This document shows positions 5,692 through 11,849 of a stretch of 11,849 nt of DNA, piece after piece. How positions within the stretch are numbered: position 1 is the stretch's first letter; every line of letters begins with the position of its first letter. The DNA lies in the NCBI GenBank assembly GCA_002067855.1, contig MVQS01000220.1:1-11849 (forward strand), read 5' to 3'. The stretch comes from Syntrophaceae bacterium PtaB.Bin038. Its GTDB lineage: Bacteria > Desulfobacterota > Syntrophia > Syntrophales > UBA2192. A program made the position numbers and the translations under genes. A model generated the notes under the pieces. That model was not told the DNA's origin and did no database searches. It worked only from the letters and a program-made list of their open reading frames with translations.

Positions 5692-5711
5692 TGAATCAGC
5701 ATGATTCATGC
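5692..5711. promoter_or_regulatory. Overlapping palindromes upstream of the 210-aa gene
   Basis: TGAATCA-GCA-TGATTCA (5692-5708) is a perfect 7+3+7 dyad. GCATGA-T-TCATGC (5699-5711) is a second perfect dyad overlapping it. They lie about 80-100 bp upstream of the start at 5611, a plausible place for an operator. No matching regulator gene is in the window. Confidence 0.35.
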
Positions 5712-5728
5712 CAAAAAAAAAGGCGGCG

Positions 5729-5756
5729 GGCATCAGGCGTCAGGCATCAGGATTCA
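5729..5756 (+). repeat. Tandem 7-bp repeat (GGCATCA type)
   Basis: GGCATCA, GGCGTCA, GGCATCA, GGATTCA: four units, the outer full copies identical and the others one or two changes away. It lies just after a nine-A run. Its unit resembles the reverse complement of the repeat at 4965-4989. Confidence 0.65.
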
Positions 5757-5960
5757 TGCGAGTTTCGAGGAGTTGACGGGATCGGGGGTGTTGGGCACAA
5801 CGCCCGCCCAAAGGGGGAAAAGCCTCCCGGGAGGATCATTCGTGCCGTTTTGGCACCGCAGAAAACGTGACGCAGCGCCGGTTTTACGGACTGCGCCGGA
5901 CACTCACAGCGGGCTCTCCGCCGGGCCGGTTAAAACTGTCCGGATGCCAGCCCTGGCAAG

Positions 5961-6070
5961 CAGAGGGGAAGAGGGGCTGAAGGTGAGAAGGGTGGAGAAT
6001 CGGAGGCCGCCCCTTGGCCCGCCGGCTCTTCCACCGTTCTTCCCCTCTCACCTTATCACCTTCTCTTTGC
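5961..6070. repeat. Octad repeats arranged as an imperfect inverted repeat
   Basis: Left arm on the plus strand: CAGAGGGG, AAGAGGGG, CTG, AAGGTGAG, AAGGGTGG (5961-5995). Right arm on the minus strand: AAGGTGAT, AAGGTGAG, AGGGGAAG, AACGGTGG (6062 down to 6031). The arms pair through AAGGTGAG plus AA-GG-TGG, with one extra 8-bp unit on the right arm. It lies just downstream of recD, so the recD transcript could fold it into a long stem. Confidence 0.5.
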
Positions 6071-6097
6071 CGGTGGGACACGCCGCCGTCGCCGGCC

Positions 6098-7930
6098 TCA
6101 CGCCGGCCAGAGCATGTCCCTCAGCCCGCTGACGCGCTCGATGCGCCTCGACAGCGCCGCCGCAAGGATCTCCTCGCCCGCCCACAGATCGGCCCGTTTG
6201 CGGGCCCGCGTCACCCCCGTGTACAGGAGCTCCCGCGTCAGCACGCGCGCATCGACCTCGGGAAGGATGAACAGCACGCGGTCGAACTCCGTCCCCTGGC
6301 TCTTGTGCACCGTCATGGCAAAGACCGTCTCGTGCTCGGGCAGGCGGTAGGGCTCGAAGGTCCTCATGGACCCGTCGGGGCCGGGAAAGAAGACGCGGAG
6401 GGCGCCGCCCGCGTCCGGGTCCGCGAGGGCGATCCCGACGTCGCCGTTGAAGAGCCTCAGGCCGTAGTCGTTGCGCGTGACCATGACGGGGCGGCCCTCG
6501 TACCAGGGATGCCCGGGCCGCAGCCGCCCCGCCCGGGCCAGGATCGCCTGCACGGCCGCATTGAGGGCGTCCACGGAATAGGGCCCCTCCCGCAGGGCGC
6601 AGAGAATCCGGAAGCGGTTGAACCGTTCGAAGACCTCCGCGGGCCCGCTTCCCTCCATGTAATCCCCGTATCCCTCGAGCACGACATCGACGAGCGCCCG
6701 CGAAAGGTCGCGGGGCGCGGGCACGGCCCGGAAGCCGAGATCGCCGCGCCGGCCCTCCAGCAGGATCGAGAGCGCTTCGCCCGGTTCGCCTTCCCGGATC
6801 GCCCGGGAGAGCTCGCCGATCCCGCTTTCCGCCCCGAAGCGCCAGTTGCGCCGGAGTTCGACGATGCAGTCTCCGAGCGACGGCGCCGTGCCCCCGGGCA
6901 GAAGCGGTACGGCCTCGCCGCTCGCCTCGGCGATCCGTTTCCCGGCGGGGACGGAGTAGAGGCGCTTGCGCCCTGAGCCGCAGATGTCCCCGAGGACGGC
7001 GCCGGCCTCGACCGAGGCCAGCTGGTCCCTGTCGCCCAGGAGGATGAGCCTCGCGTCGCGGGACAGGGACCGGGCGAGGGCGAAGAGGAGGTGCAGGGAC
7101 ACCATGGAAGCCTCGTCCACAACGACCGCGTCGAAGGGGAGCGGCTCCTCCTCTCCCCGGCCGAACGCGCTGAACCCCGGGCGGCGCCCGAGCAGGCGGT
7201 GCAGGGTGGAGGCTTCCATGCCGGCGAGCGTCTCCCGGATTCCGTCCGCGCAGGCGAGCCTCCCGGCCGACTCCCAGATGGCCTCCTGGAGCCGGGCGGC
7301 CGCCTTGCCCGTCGGGGCGGCCAGGGCGAGCCGGAGCGGGCGGGCCTTCGACTGCTCGAGCAGAAGGGCGAGGACCCTCGCCACGGTTGTCGTCTTTCCC
7401 GTGCCGGGGCCTCCCGTGATCACGCTGAGCGGCCGCAGGACGGCCACGGCCGCGGCGACCCGCTGCCAGTCCGTTTCCCCGTCCCGGTCGGGGAAGAGTT
7501 TCTCGATCCCTTCGCGCAGCCGCGCCGTGTCGACCGCGGGGGCGTCGTCCCGCGAGCGCTCCCGGAGAAAGCGGCCGAGTCCCTGCTCGGCGTCCCAGTG
7601 CCGGTAGAGGTACAGGCGCGAGCCGTCGAGGACGAGGGGGCGCCGGTCGCCGGGGGCGCCGACGACGGCCGTTCGCCGAAGCGCGGAAACCCACGGCGCC
7701 AGCAGGGGGCACCGGGGCGCACCGTCACCGGGCGAGACCGGCCTGCCGGCGATCCCGGCCAGGTCGAGGCAGATGTTGCCTTCGGCCGAGGCGCGGCTCA
7801 CGAGGGCCGCGGCAAGTCCGAGGTCCCCGTCGGCCTCCCCCGCGAGCCGCACCATCAGGCGCGCAAATCCCCGGTCGAGATTCGAAAGGACGCCCGCCGC
7901 ATGGAGATGTTCGACGATCCAGGGGTTCAT
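6098..7930 (-). CDS. recD: RecBCD enzyme subunit RecD (5'-3' helicase)
   Basis: 610 aa, almost exactly the length of E. coli RecD (608). It is the 5'-to-3' superfamily 1B helicase motor of exonuclease V, which processes double-strand DNA ends for recombination and degrades foreign linear DNA. The N-terminal part (1-150) would contact the other subunits. Walker A GGPGTGKTTT (173-182), Walker B VVVDEAS (269-275), LLGDRDQLASVEAGA (297-311), VHKSQGTEFD (541-550) and YTGVTRARKRADLW (570-583) are the expected motifs in order and intact. The ATG (7928-7930) overlaps the recB TGA in an ATGA arrangement, with an AAGGA site just upstream, so it is translationally coupled to recB. The frame stays open upstream through recB, but this is a GC-driven shadow. 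Last gene of the operon. Confidence 0.97.
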   Translation of the reverse strand: MNPWIVEHLHAAGVLSNLDRGFARLMVRLAGEADGDLGLAAALVSRASAEGNICLDLAGIAGRPVSPGDGAPRCPLLAPWVSALRRTAVVGAPGDRRPLVLDGSRLYLYRHWDAEQGLGRFLRERSRDDAPAVDTARLREGIEKLFPDRDGETDWQRVAAAVAVLRPLSVITGGPGTGKTTTVARVLALLLEQSKARPLRLALAAPTGKAAARLQEAIWESAGRLACADGIRETLAGMEASTLHRLLGRRPGFSAFGRGEEEPLPFDAVVVDEASMVSLHLLFALARSLSRDARLILLGDRDQLASVEAGAVLGDICGSGRKRLYSVPAGKRIAEASGEAVPLLPGGTAPSLGDCIVELRRNWRFGAESGIGELSRAIREGEPGEALSILLEGRRGDLGFRAVPAPRDLSRALVDVVLEGYGDYMEGSGPAEVFERFNRFRILCALREGPYSVDALNAAVQAILARAGRLRPGHPWYEGRPVMVTRNDYGLRLFNGDVGIALADPDAGGALRVFFPGPDGSMRTFEPYRLPEHETVFAMTVHKSQGTEFDRVLFILPEVDARVLTRELLYTGVTRARKRADLWAGEEILAAALSRRIERVSGLRDMLWPA

Positions 7931-10900
7931 GGTCCTTCTCTCCCGCAGGGCCTCGCCACGAGCCCTTCCGCGAGAGTCTCGACGAGCCTGCGATCGGGCC
8001 GGTCGCGGAAGATCCCGAACCCGGGCCCCAGCGCGGGGTCCACGCCGCGCAGGAACACGTAGAAGACCCCCCCGAAGTGCCTGTCGTAGTCGTACCCCCT
8101 CACGCGGCCCTTCAAATACTCGTGCAGGGCCACGGCGTACAGGTGATACTGGAGGACGTAGAGGTCCTCCCCCATGACGGCCGCAAGCGCCTCCGCACCG
8201 TAGTCCTCGGCGCGGGCCCCCAGGTGGTTCGATTTCCAGTCCACGAGGTAGAAGCGCCCGCCGTGCTCGAAGACGAGATCGATGAAGCCCTTCATGAACC
8301 CCTCGACGGGCCGGAAGCGGAGCGACCCGATCCGCTCCGGGATGTCGCCCGCGGCGCCGGCGAAGAGCTCCCGCAGCCCGGCGGGCTCGAGGGCCTGGAG
8401 CGGAAACGTGAAGCCCAGCTCGTGCAGGCACCTCCGGCGGTCGAGTCCCGAGAGCCGGACACCCCGCGCCGGATCGAGGGGCGCCTCGATGACGCGGCCG
8501 ATCATGTCGCACAGGGTGTCGCACCAGAGCGGCTCGAACCCGTACTCGGCGAGCGCCTCCCTCACGATGCCTTCCAGGGCGCCGCGGGCGGCGTCGGCGA
8601 AGTCGATCCGCTCGAAGACGGCGTGGAGGCATTTCCCCGCCCTCGGCCCCCGGGGAAAGGAGAAGATGTCCGCGCGGCCCGGCGACTCCTCCGCGGCCCG
8701 CCGGCGGACCCGCTCGTCGCGGTCGGGGCTCTCCGGGAGGCCCTCGCCCGCCGCCCCGCGGTCCGCGTCCTCGACGAGGGACGAGAAGCTCGAGATCGCG
8801 AAGGCGCGCTCCACCTTCCGGCGGAACTCGCGCGCTTCGAGCGCGCCCGTCCGGTCGGGATCGGGGCGGATCGCGGGGACCGCCTCCTCGGGCATCGGGA
8901 CGACCTCGACGGACCCGCCCGAGGCGGCGGCGACCGCCTCCATCTCGCGCCGCAGGCTCTCCCCGCCCATCCCGGCGACACGGGCCGCCGTCGCGTCGAC
9001 GGCGGACGACGGGTCGCCGTCCGGGCCGTGGAGAACCCAGGCCAGCGACGAGGTCTCGGCCCGGTTGATCGGCCCCCAGACGAGATAACAGCGGTTCTTC
9101 GCCCGCGTCACGGACACGTAGAGCAGGCGCACGTTCTCGGCGAGCTGCTCCCGCTCGGCCGCCCGGCGGGCTTCTTCGCCCGCGTCCTCGAGCGCCACGT
9201 TGAGCTGCCAGCCGTCCTTCTCGTCGTGGAAGTTGTAGACGTCCCCCGCGCGGGAAGACCCCCAGTTGAACGGGCAGAAAACGACGGGGTATTCGAGGCC
9301 CTTGCTCTTGTGGATCGTGACGACTTTCACGGCATCGGCGTCGCTCTCGAGGCGGAGCTGGTGCTCCTCGAGCCTCGGCGTCTCCTCGTCGCGCTGCGTC
9401 GCCAGCCACTGGATGAGCCCCCCCATGCCCGCGCGCCGGCGCGTCTCCTCGCCGTGGAGGACCTCGGCCAGGTGCAGGACATTGGTGAGGCGGCGTTCCC
9501 CGCCGGGAAGCGCCAGCAGCCTCGGCCTCACCCCCTCGGCCCGCAGGAGGTCCCGGAACATGCGGACAAAGCCGTGGCGCTCCCACGTGTCGCGCCAGTC
9601 GTGGAACCGCCGGAGTCTCTCCTCCCACGCCGTCGGGTCCCCCATCAGCCTCTCGATCGAGGCGCCGTCGAGCCCCATGAGGTCGGTGGCCAGCGCCGTT
9701 CGGACGGCCGCCTCGTCGCCGGGCTCCGCGACGGCCTTCAACACCCGCTCCGTCTCGAGGGCCTCCTCCGTGTCGAAGAGGTTGCCCGTGGTGTAGAGGA
9801 CGCTGTGAACCCCGAGCCCGGTGAGGGCCTCCTGCACGAGGAGGGCCTCCCGGTTCGTGCGGACGAGCACGGCCATGTCGGCCTCCCGCAGGGGCCGCCG
9901 GCCGATGCGGGCCTCGCCGCGTCGCCCCGCCTCGATGAGCCGCGCGACCTCGGCCGCCACGGCGCGGCGGATGCGCTCGCGGGCCCGCTCGATCGAAACG
10001 GTCTCGCCTCCGCCGTCGAGGGCCCAGAGCTTCAGCGGGGCGTCGGCCCGCCCCCCGATCGTCAGGGAGGGGACCTCGCGATCGGCCGACCGCGCCTCCT
10101 CGAAGGGGACGGCCTCGTAGAGGAATGCGTGCCGCGGGCGGCCGAACAGGGTGTTGACGGCGCGGACGAGCCCCGGCTCCGAGCGCCAGTTCTCGGCCAG
10201 CGTGTAGCGCCTCTGCACGTAGGAGGCGGCGCGGATGTAGGCGAACAGGTCGGCGCCCCGGAAGCTGTAGATCGCCTGCTTCGGGTCTCCGATGAGGAAG
10301 AGCGCCGTCTCGCCCTGCCCGAAGACCGACTCGAAGATGGCGAACTGCACGGGGTCCGTGTCCTGGAACTCGTCGACGAGCGCCGCCCGGTATTTCTTCC
10401 GGATGGCCCCGGAAAGGATGCCGGAGCCCTCCGACCGGAGCGCAGCCCGCAGGTCCGACAGCAGATCGTCGTAGGACCGGAGGTTGCGGTGCCTCTTCCG
10501 ACGGGCAAGCTCCTGCCGCACGTACCGGAACAGCTCGCAGCGCAGGAAGCGGACCTGCCCCTCCATCTCGCCCGAGACGGCATTTGCCACGCTTATGAAA
10601 TCGCCGAAGCGCTCGAAGAACCGGTGGGTCGGGGCCCTGCGGTTCTTCCTCACCGCCGCCGCAAGGGCGTCGGGGCCGAATTTCAGCAGGTCCTCCGACA
10701 GGGGCAGCGCGGCCCAGGGGCGCGCCAGGAAGGCATCCATCGCCTCGAGGTAGCGCTCCGTCCTGCCGTACTTGGTCCGGTTCAGGGCCTCGTCCCGCAG
10801 GGCCCGCTCCACCCCTTCGCGGCTCTTCGGCCAGGAGCGGCGGAGGCCGGCGAAGGCCTTGCGCAGGGCCGCAAGGCCCTCCAGGCGCTCGGGGGGGGCC

Positions 10901-11508
10901 TCGGGCAGGATCCGGGCATCGTGCCGGAAGGGCGCCGCGCGAAGCAGCGAGAGAAACGAGGCCGGGCCCCTGAATTGCTCGCGGGCGTACAGGACGAACT
11001 CGGACGGCGCCTCGTAGAAGTGCTTCCTCCAGAAATCGCGGACGATCTCCTCGCGCAGCATACGCTCGTCGGGCAGGAGCTCCGTGTCGAAGGGGCTGCC
11101 GCTCTCGAAGGCGTTCTCGGAGAGCATCCGGCGGCAGAAGGAGTGGATCGTGAAGATGGGGGCCTCGTCGAACCCCCGCAGCGCCTCCCGGAGCCTGTCG
11201 CGCGCATCCTTCCGGTCGGCGAGGCCGCGGGCGAAATCGGCAAGGAACGGCTTGTCCGTCGCCTTCCCGGCGAGCACGTCCAGGGCCTCGCGGATCATCC
11301 TCCGGATGCGGTCGCGCAGCTCCTCCGTGGCCGCCACGGTGTAGGTCACGACGAGGATGTCCGAAGGCGCCAGGCGCTTCTCGACGAGGAGCCGCAGAAA
11401 AAGGCCCGCGATGGCGTAGGTCTTCCCCGTGCCGGCGCTCGCCTCGATGAGGTTCCGTCCGTCCAGGGGGCTCTTCAGCAGATCGAACCGGGGGGTTGCC
11501 TCGGGCAT
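7927..11508 (-). CDS. recB: RecBCD enzyme subunit RecB (3'-5' helicase and nuclease)
   Basis: 1193 aa (E. coli RecB is 1180). Superfamily 1A helicase with a C-terminal nuclease; in complex with RecC and RecD it resects double-strand breaks and loads RecA. Helicase motifs are complete: Walker A EASAGTGKT (22-30), VTYTVAATEELRDR (54-67), DEFQDTD (379-385), GDPKQAIYSFRGAD (407-420), ENWRSE (439-444), TIHKSKGLEYPVVF (731-744) and LYVSVTRAK (796-804). The nuclease domain keeps its metal ligands: His962 (LHAVFE), Asp1077 (GFIDLVF), Asp1090 and Lys1092 (LVDWKSN), then QYHLYAVAL (1120-1128). The start at 11508 has a GGAGG site 9 nt upstream and lies 1 nt from the recC stop. A fully active enzyme is expected. 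Confidence 0.97.
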   Translation of the reverse strand: MPEATPRFDLLKSPLDGRNLIEASAGTGKTYAIAGLFLRLLVEKRLAPSDILVVTYTVAATEELRDRIRRMIREALDVLAGKATDKPFLADFARGLADRKDARDRLREALRGFDEAPIFTIHSFCRRMLSENAFESGSPFDTELLPDERMLREEIVRDFWRKHFYEAPSEFVLYAREQFRGPASFLSLLRAAPFRHDARILPEAPPERLEGLAALRKAFAGLRRSWPKSREGVERALRDEALNRTKYGRTERYLEAMDAFLARPWAALPLSEDLLKFGPDALAAAVRKNRRAPTHRFFERFGDFISVANAVSGEMEGQVRFLRCELFRYVRQELARRKRHRNLRSYDDLLSDLRAALRSEGSGILSGAIRKKYRAALVDEFQDTDPVQFAIFESVFGQGETALFLIGDPKQAIYSFRGADLFAYIRAASYVQRRYTLAENWRSEPGLVRAVNTLFGRPRHAFLYEAVPFEEARSADREVPSLTIGGRADAPLKLWALDGGGETVSIERARERIRRAVAAEVARLIEAGRRGEARIGRRPLREADMAVLVRTNREALLVQEALTGLGVHSVLYTTGNLFDTEEALETERVLKAVAEPGDEAAVRTALATDLMGLDGASIERLMGDPTAWEERLRRFHDWRDTWERHGFVRMFRDLLRAEGVRPRLLALPGGERRLTNVLHLAEVLHGEETRRRAGMGGLIQWLATQRDEETPRLEEHQLRLESDADAVKVVTIHKSKGLEYPVVFCPFNWGSSRAGDVYNFHDEKDGWQLNVALEDAGEEARRAAEREQLAENVRLLYVSVTRAKNRCYLVWGPINRAETSSLAWVLHGPDGDPSSAVDATAARVAGMGGESLRREMEAVAAASGGSVEVVPMPEEAVPAIRPDPDRTGALEAREFRRKVERAFAISSFSSLVEDADRGAAGEGLPESPDRDERVRRRAAEESPGRADIFSFPRGPRAGKCLHAVFERIDFADAARGALEGIVREALAEYGFEPLWCDTLCDMIGRVIEAPLDPARGVRLSGLDRRRCLHELGFTFPLQALEPAGLRELFAGAAGDIPERIGSLRFRPVEGFMKGFIDLVFEHGGRFYLVDWKSNHLGARAEDYGAEALAAVMGEDLYVLQYHLYAVALHEYLKGRVRGYDYDRHFGGVFYVFLRGVDPALGPGFGIFRDRPDRRLVETLAEGLVARPCGREGP

Positions 11509-11509
11509 C

Positions 11510-11849
11510 TCAGCGCACCTCCTCGGCCTTTTCGAGCAGGGGCCTCAGGACCGCCTCGGCCAGCTCCCGGAACTCGCCTCCCAGGGCGTCGGCCCCTCCG
11601 AAGCAGAAGCGGAAATACGGGTCCTGCCCCTCGGCATGCCCGCGTTCCGACGCCCATGTCCGGCCTGCGGCCCTGAGGGCTTCCTCGGCCGTCTTCCCCC
11701 TGAGGAGATTGGCGACGTAGACCCGAGCCGTCTCGGGGAAGAACGGCAGGGGCATCGTCAGGCCCCGCCAGTAGGTCTCCAGCAGATCCCTCAGGAGGCG
11801 CTCCCCGTCCCCCACGGGCCCGAGGGCGTACCCCCGGTCCCTGCCCAGG
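11510..11849 (-). CDS. recC: RecBCD enzyme subunit RecC, C-terminal fragment (cut by window end)
   Basis: About 112 C-terminal residues are present and the rest is beyond the window. The frame is open to the edge. The segment LLETYWRGLTMPLPFFPETA is the characteristic tail of RecC (a small helix, GL..PL.FFP). RecC is the inactive helicase-like subunit that channels the 3' strand and reads the Chi sequence. The final part (ADALGGEFRELAEAVLRPLL) matches the usual helical end of the protein. The TGA (11510-11512) is 1 nt before the recB start, and its last codons carry the recB ribosome-binding site, so the order is recC-recB-recD without the ptrA insertion known from E. coli. The GTG at 11815 is internal and not a start. 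Confidence 0.9.
   Translation of the reverse strand, partial: LGRDRGYALGPVGDGERLLRDLLETYWRGLTMPLPFFPETARVYVANLLRGKTAEEALRAAGRTWASERGHAEGQDPYFRFCFGGADALGGEFRELAEAVLRPLLEKAEEVR

Larger units (their letters stand above)
5612..6097. other. 486-bp non-coding, repeat- and palindrome-rich region
   Basis: No convincing gene. It contains overlapping palindromes (5692-5711), a nine-A run (5713-5721), a heptad repeat (5729-5756), the 12-bp perfect palindrome CCTCCCGGGAGG (5823-5834), and small hairpins GTGCC/GGCAC (5842-5856) and TGCCAG/CTGGCA (5945-5958). At its right end is an imperfect inverted repeat built of 8-bp units (5961-6070). It must include the promoter of the 210-aa gene and the 3' end of the recCBD transcript, but neither a clear promoter nor a U-run terminator for recD is visible. 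Confidence 0.6.

Noticed and set aside
5729..5756. Short repeats considered as CRISPR
   Set aside because: Units are 7 bp, directly adjacent and degenerate, without spacers, and no cas gene is present.
5701..6132. 143-codon plus-strand frame in the non-coding region
   Set aside because: An AAGGGTGA sequence precedes the ATG, but the product is R/P/G-rich, includes translated heptad and octad repeats, and ends antisense inside recD. A real small gene cannot be fully excluded.
7931..9628. Upstream extension of the recD frame through much of recB
   Set aside because: The frame is open only because of high GC. The ATGA overlap with recB, the ribosome-binding site and the 610-aa length all place the RecD start at 7930.
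8077..11676. 1199-codon open frame on the plus strand opposite recB
   Set aside because: It is an exact antisense shadow of recB, which has every helicase and nuclease motif. Long antisense frames are expected in GC-rich genes with G/C third positions, and the translation resembles no family.

Overview
The window is GC-rich and densely coding. It looks like a chromosomal segment of an anaerobic, probably syntrophic or sulfate-reducing, deltaproteobacterium (Desulfobacterota). That placement is an inference from the gene content: a glutaconate-type CoA-transferase with an acyl-CoA dehydrogenase, a sigma-54 enhancer-binding regulator, and a proteobacterial-style RecBCD. No rRNA, tRNA, CRISPR array, transposase or phage gene was seen.

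Left part (1-3789, all on the minus strand). A PAS-AAA-HTH sigma-54 activator (2362-3789) lies upstream of a catabolic operon. The operon reads CoA-transferase subunit A (940-1917), subunit B (164-925), then an acyl-CoA dehydrogenase of which only the first 21 codons are inside the window (1-63). Between regulator and operon there is a clear -24/-12 promoter (2076-2091). A perfect 8+3+8 bp palindrome (2203-2221) sits about 120 bp upstream of the -24 element, where an enhancer site is expected. A near copy of the palindrome (14 of 17 positions, 3823-3839) lies just upstream of the regulator's own start, suggesting autoregulation. The inferred operon leader contains a strong stem-loop (1949-1980).

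Middle part (3790-6097). A divergent alpha/beta hydrolase (4058-4942, +) is preceded by an 11-bp perfect hairpin immediately before its ribosome-binding site. Its last codons run into the intrinsic terminator of a convergent, unrecognised 210-aa gene (4979-5611, -). This part is rich in short tandem repeats of 7-8 bp with different unit sequences (4892-4919, 4965-4989, 5729-5756, 5961-6070) and in small palindromes. The 486-bp gap 5612-6097 holds no convincing gene.

Right part (6098-11849, minus strand). A compact recC-recB-recD operon: the C-terminus of RecC (cut by the window end), a full RecB helicase-nuclease with all catalytic motifs, and a full RecD helicase. Junctions are a 1-nt gap (recC/recB) and a 4-nt ATGA overlap (recB/recD).

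The genes are of ordinary families. The most interesting material is regulatory and repetitive: the sigma-54 control circuit with its repeated palindrome, and the heptad/octad repeats around the unknown gene.
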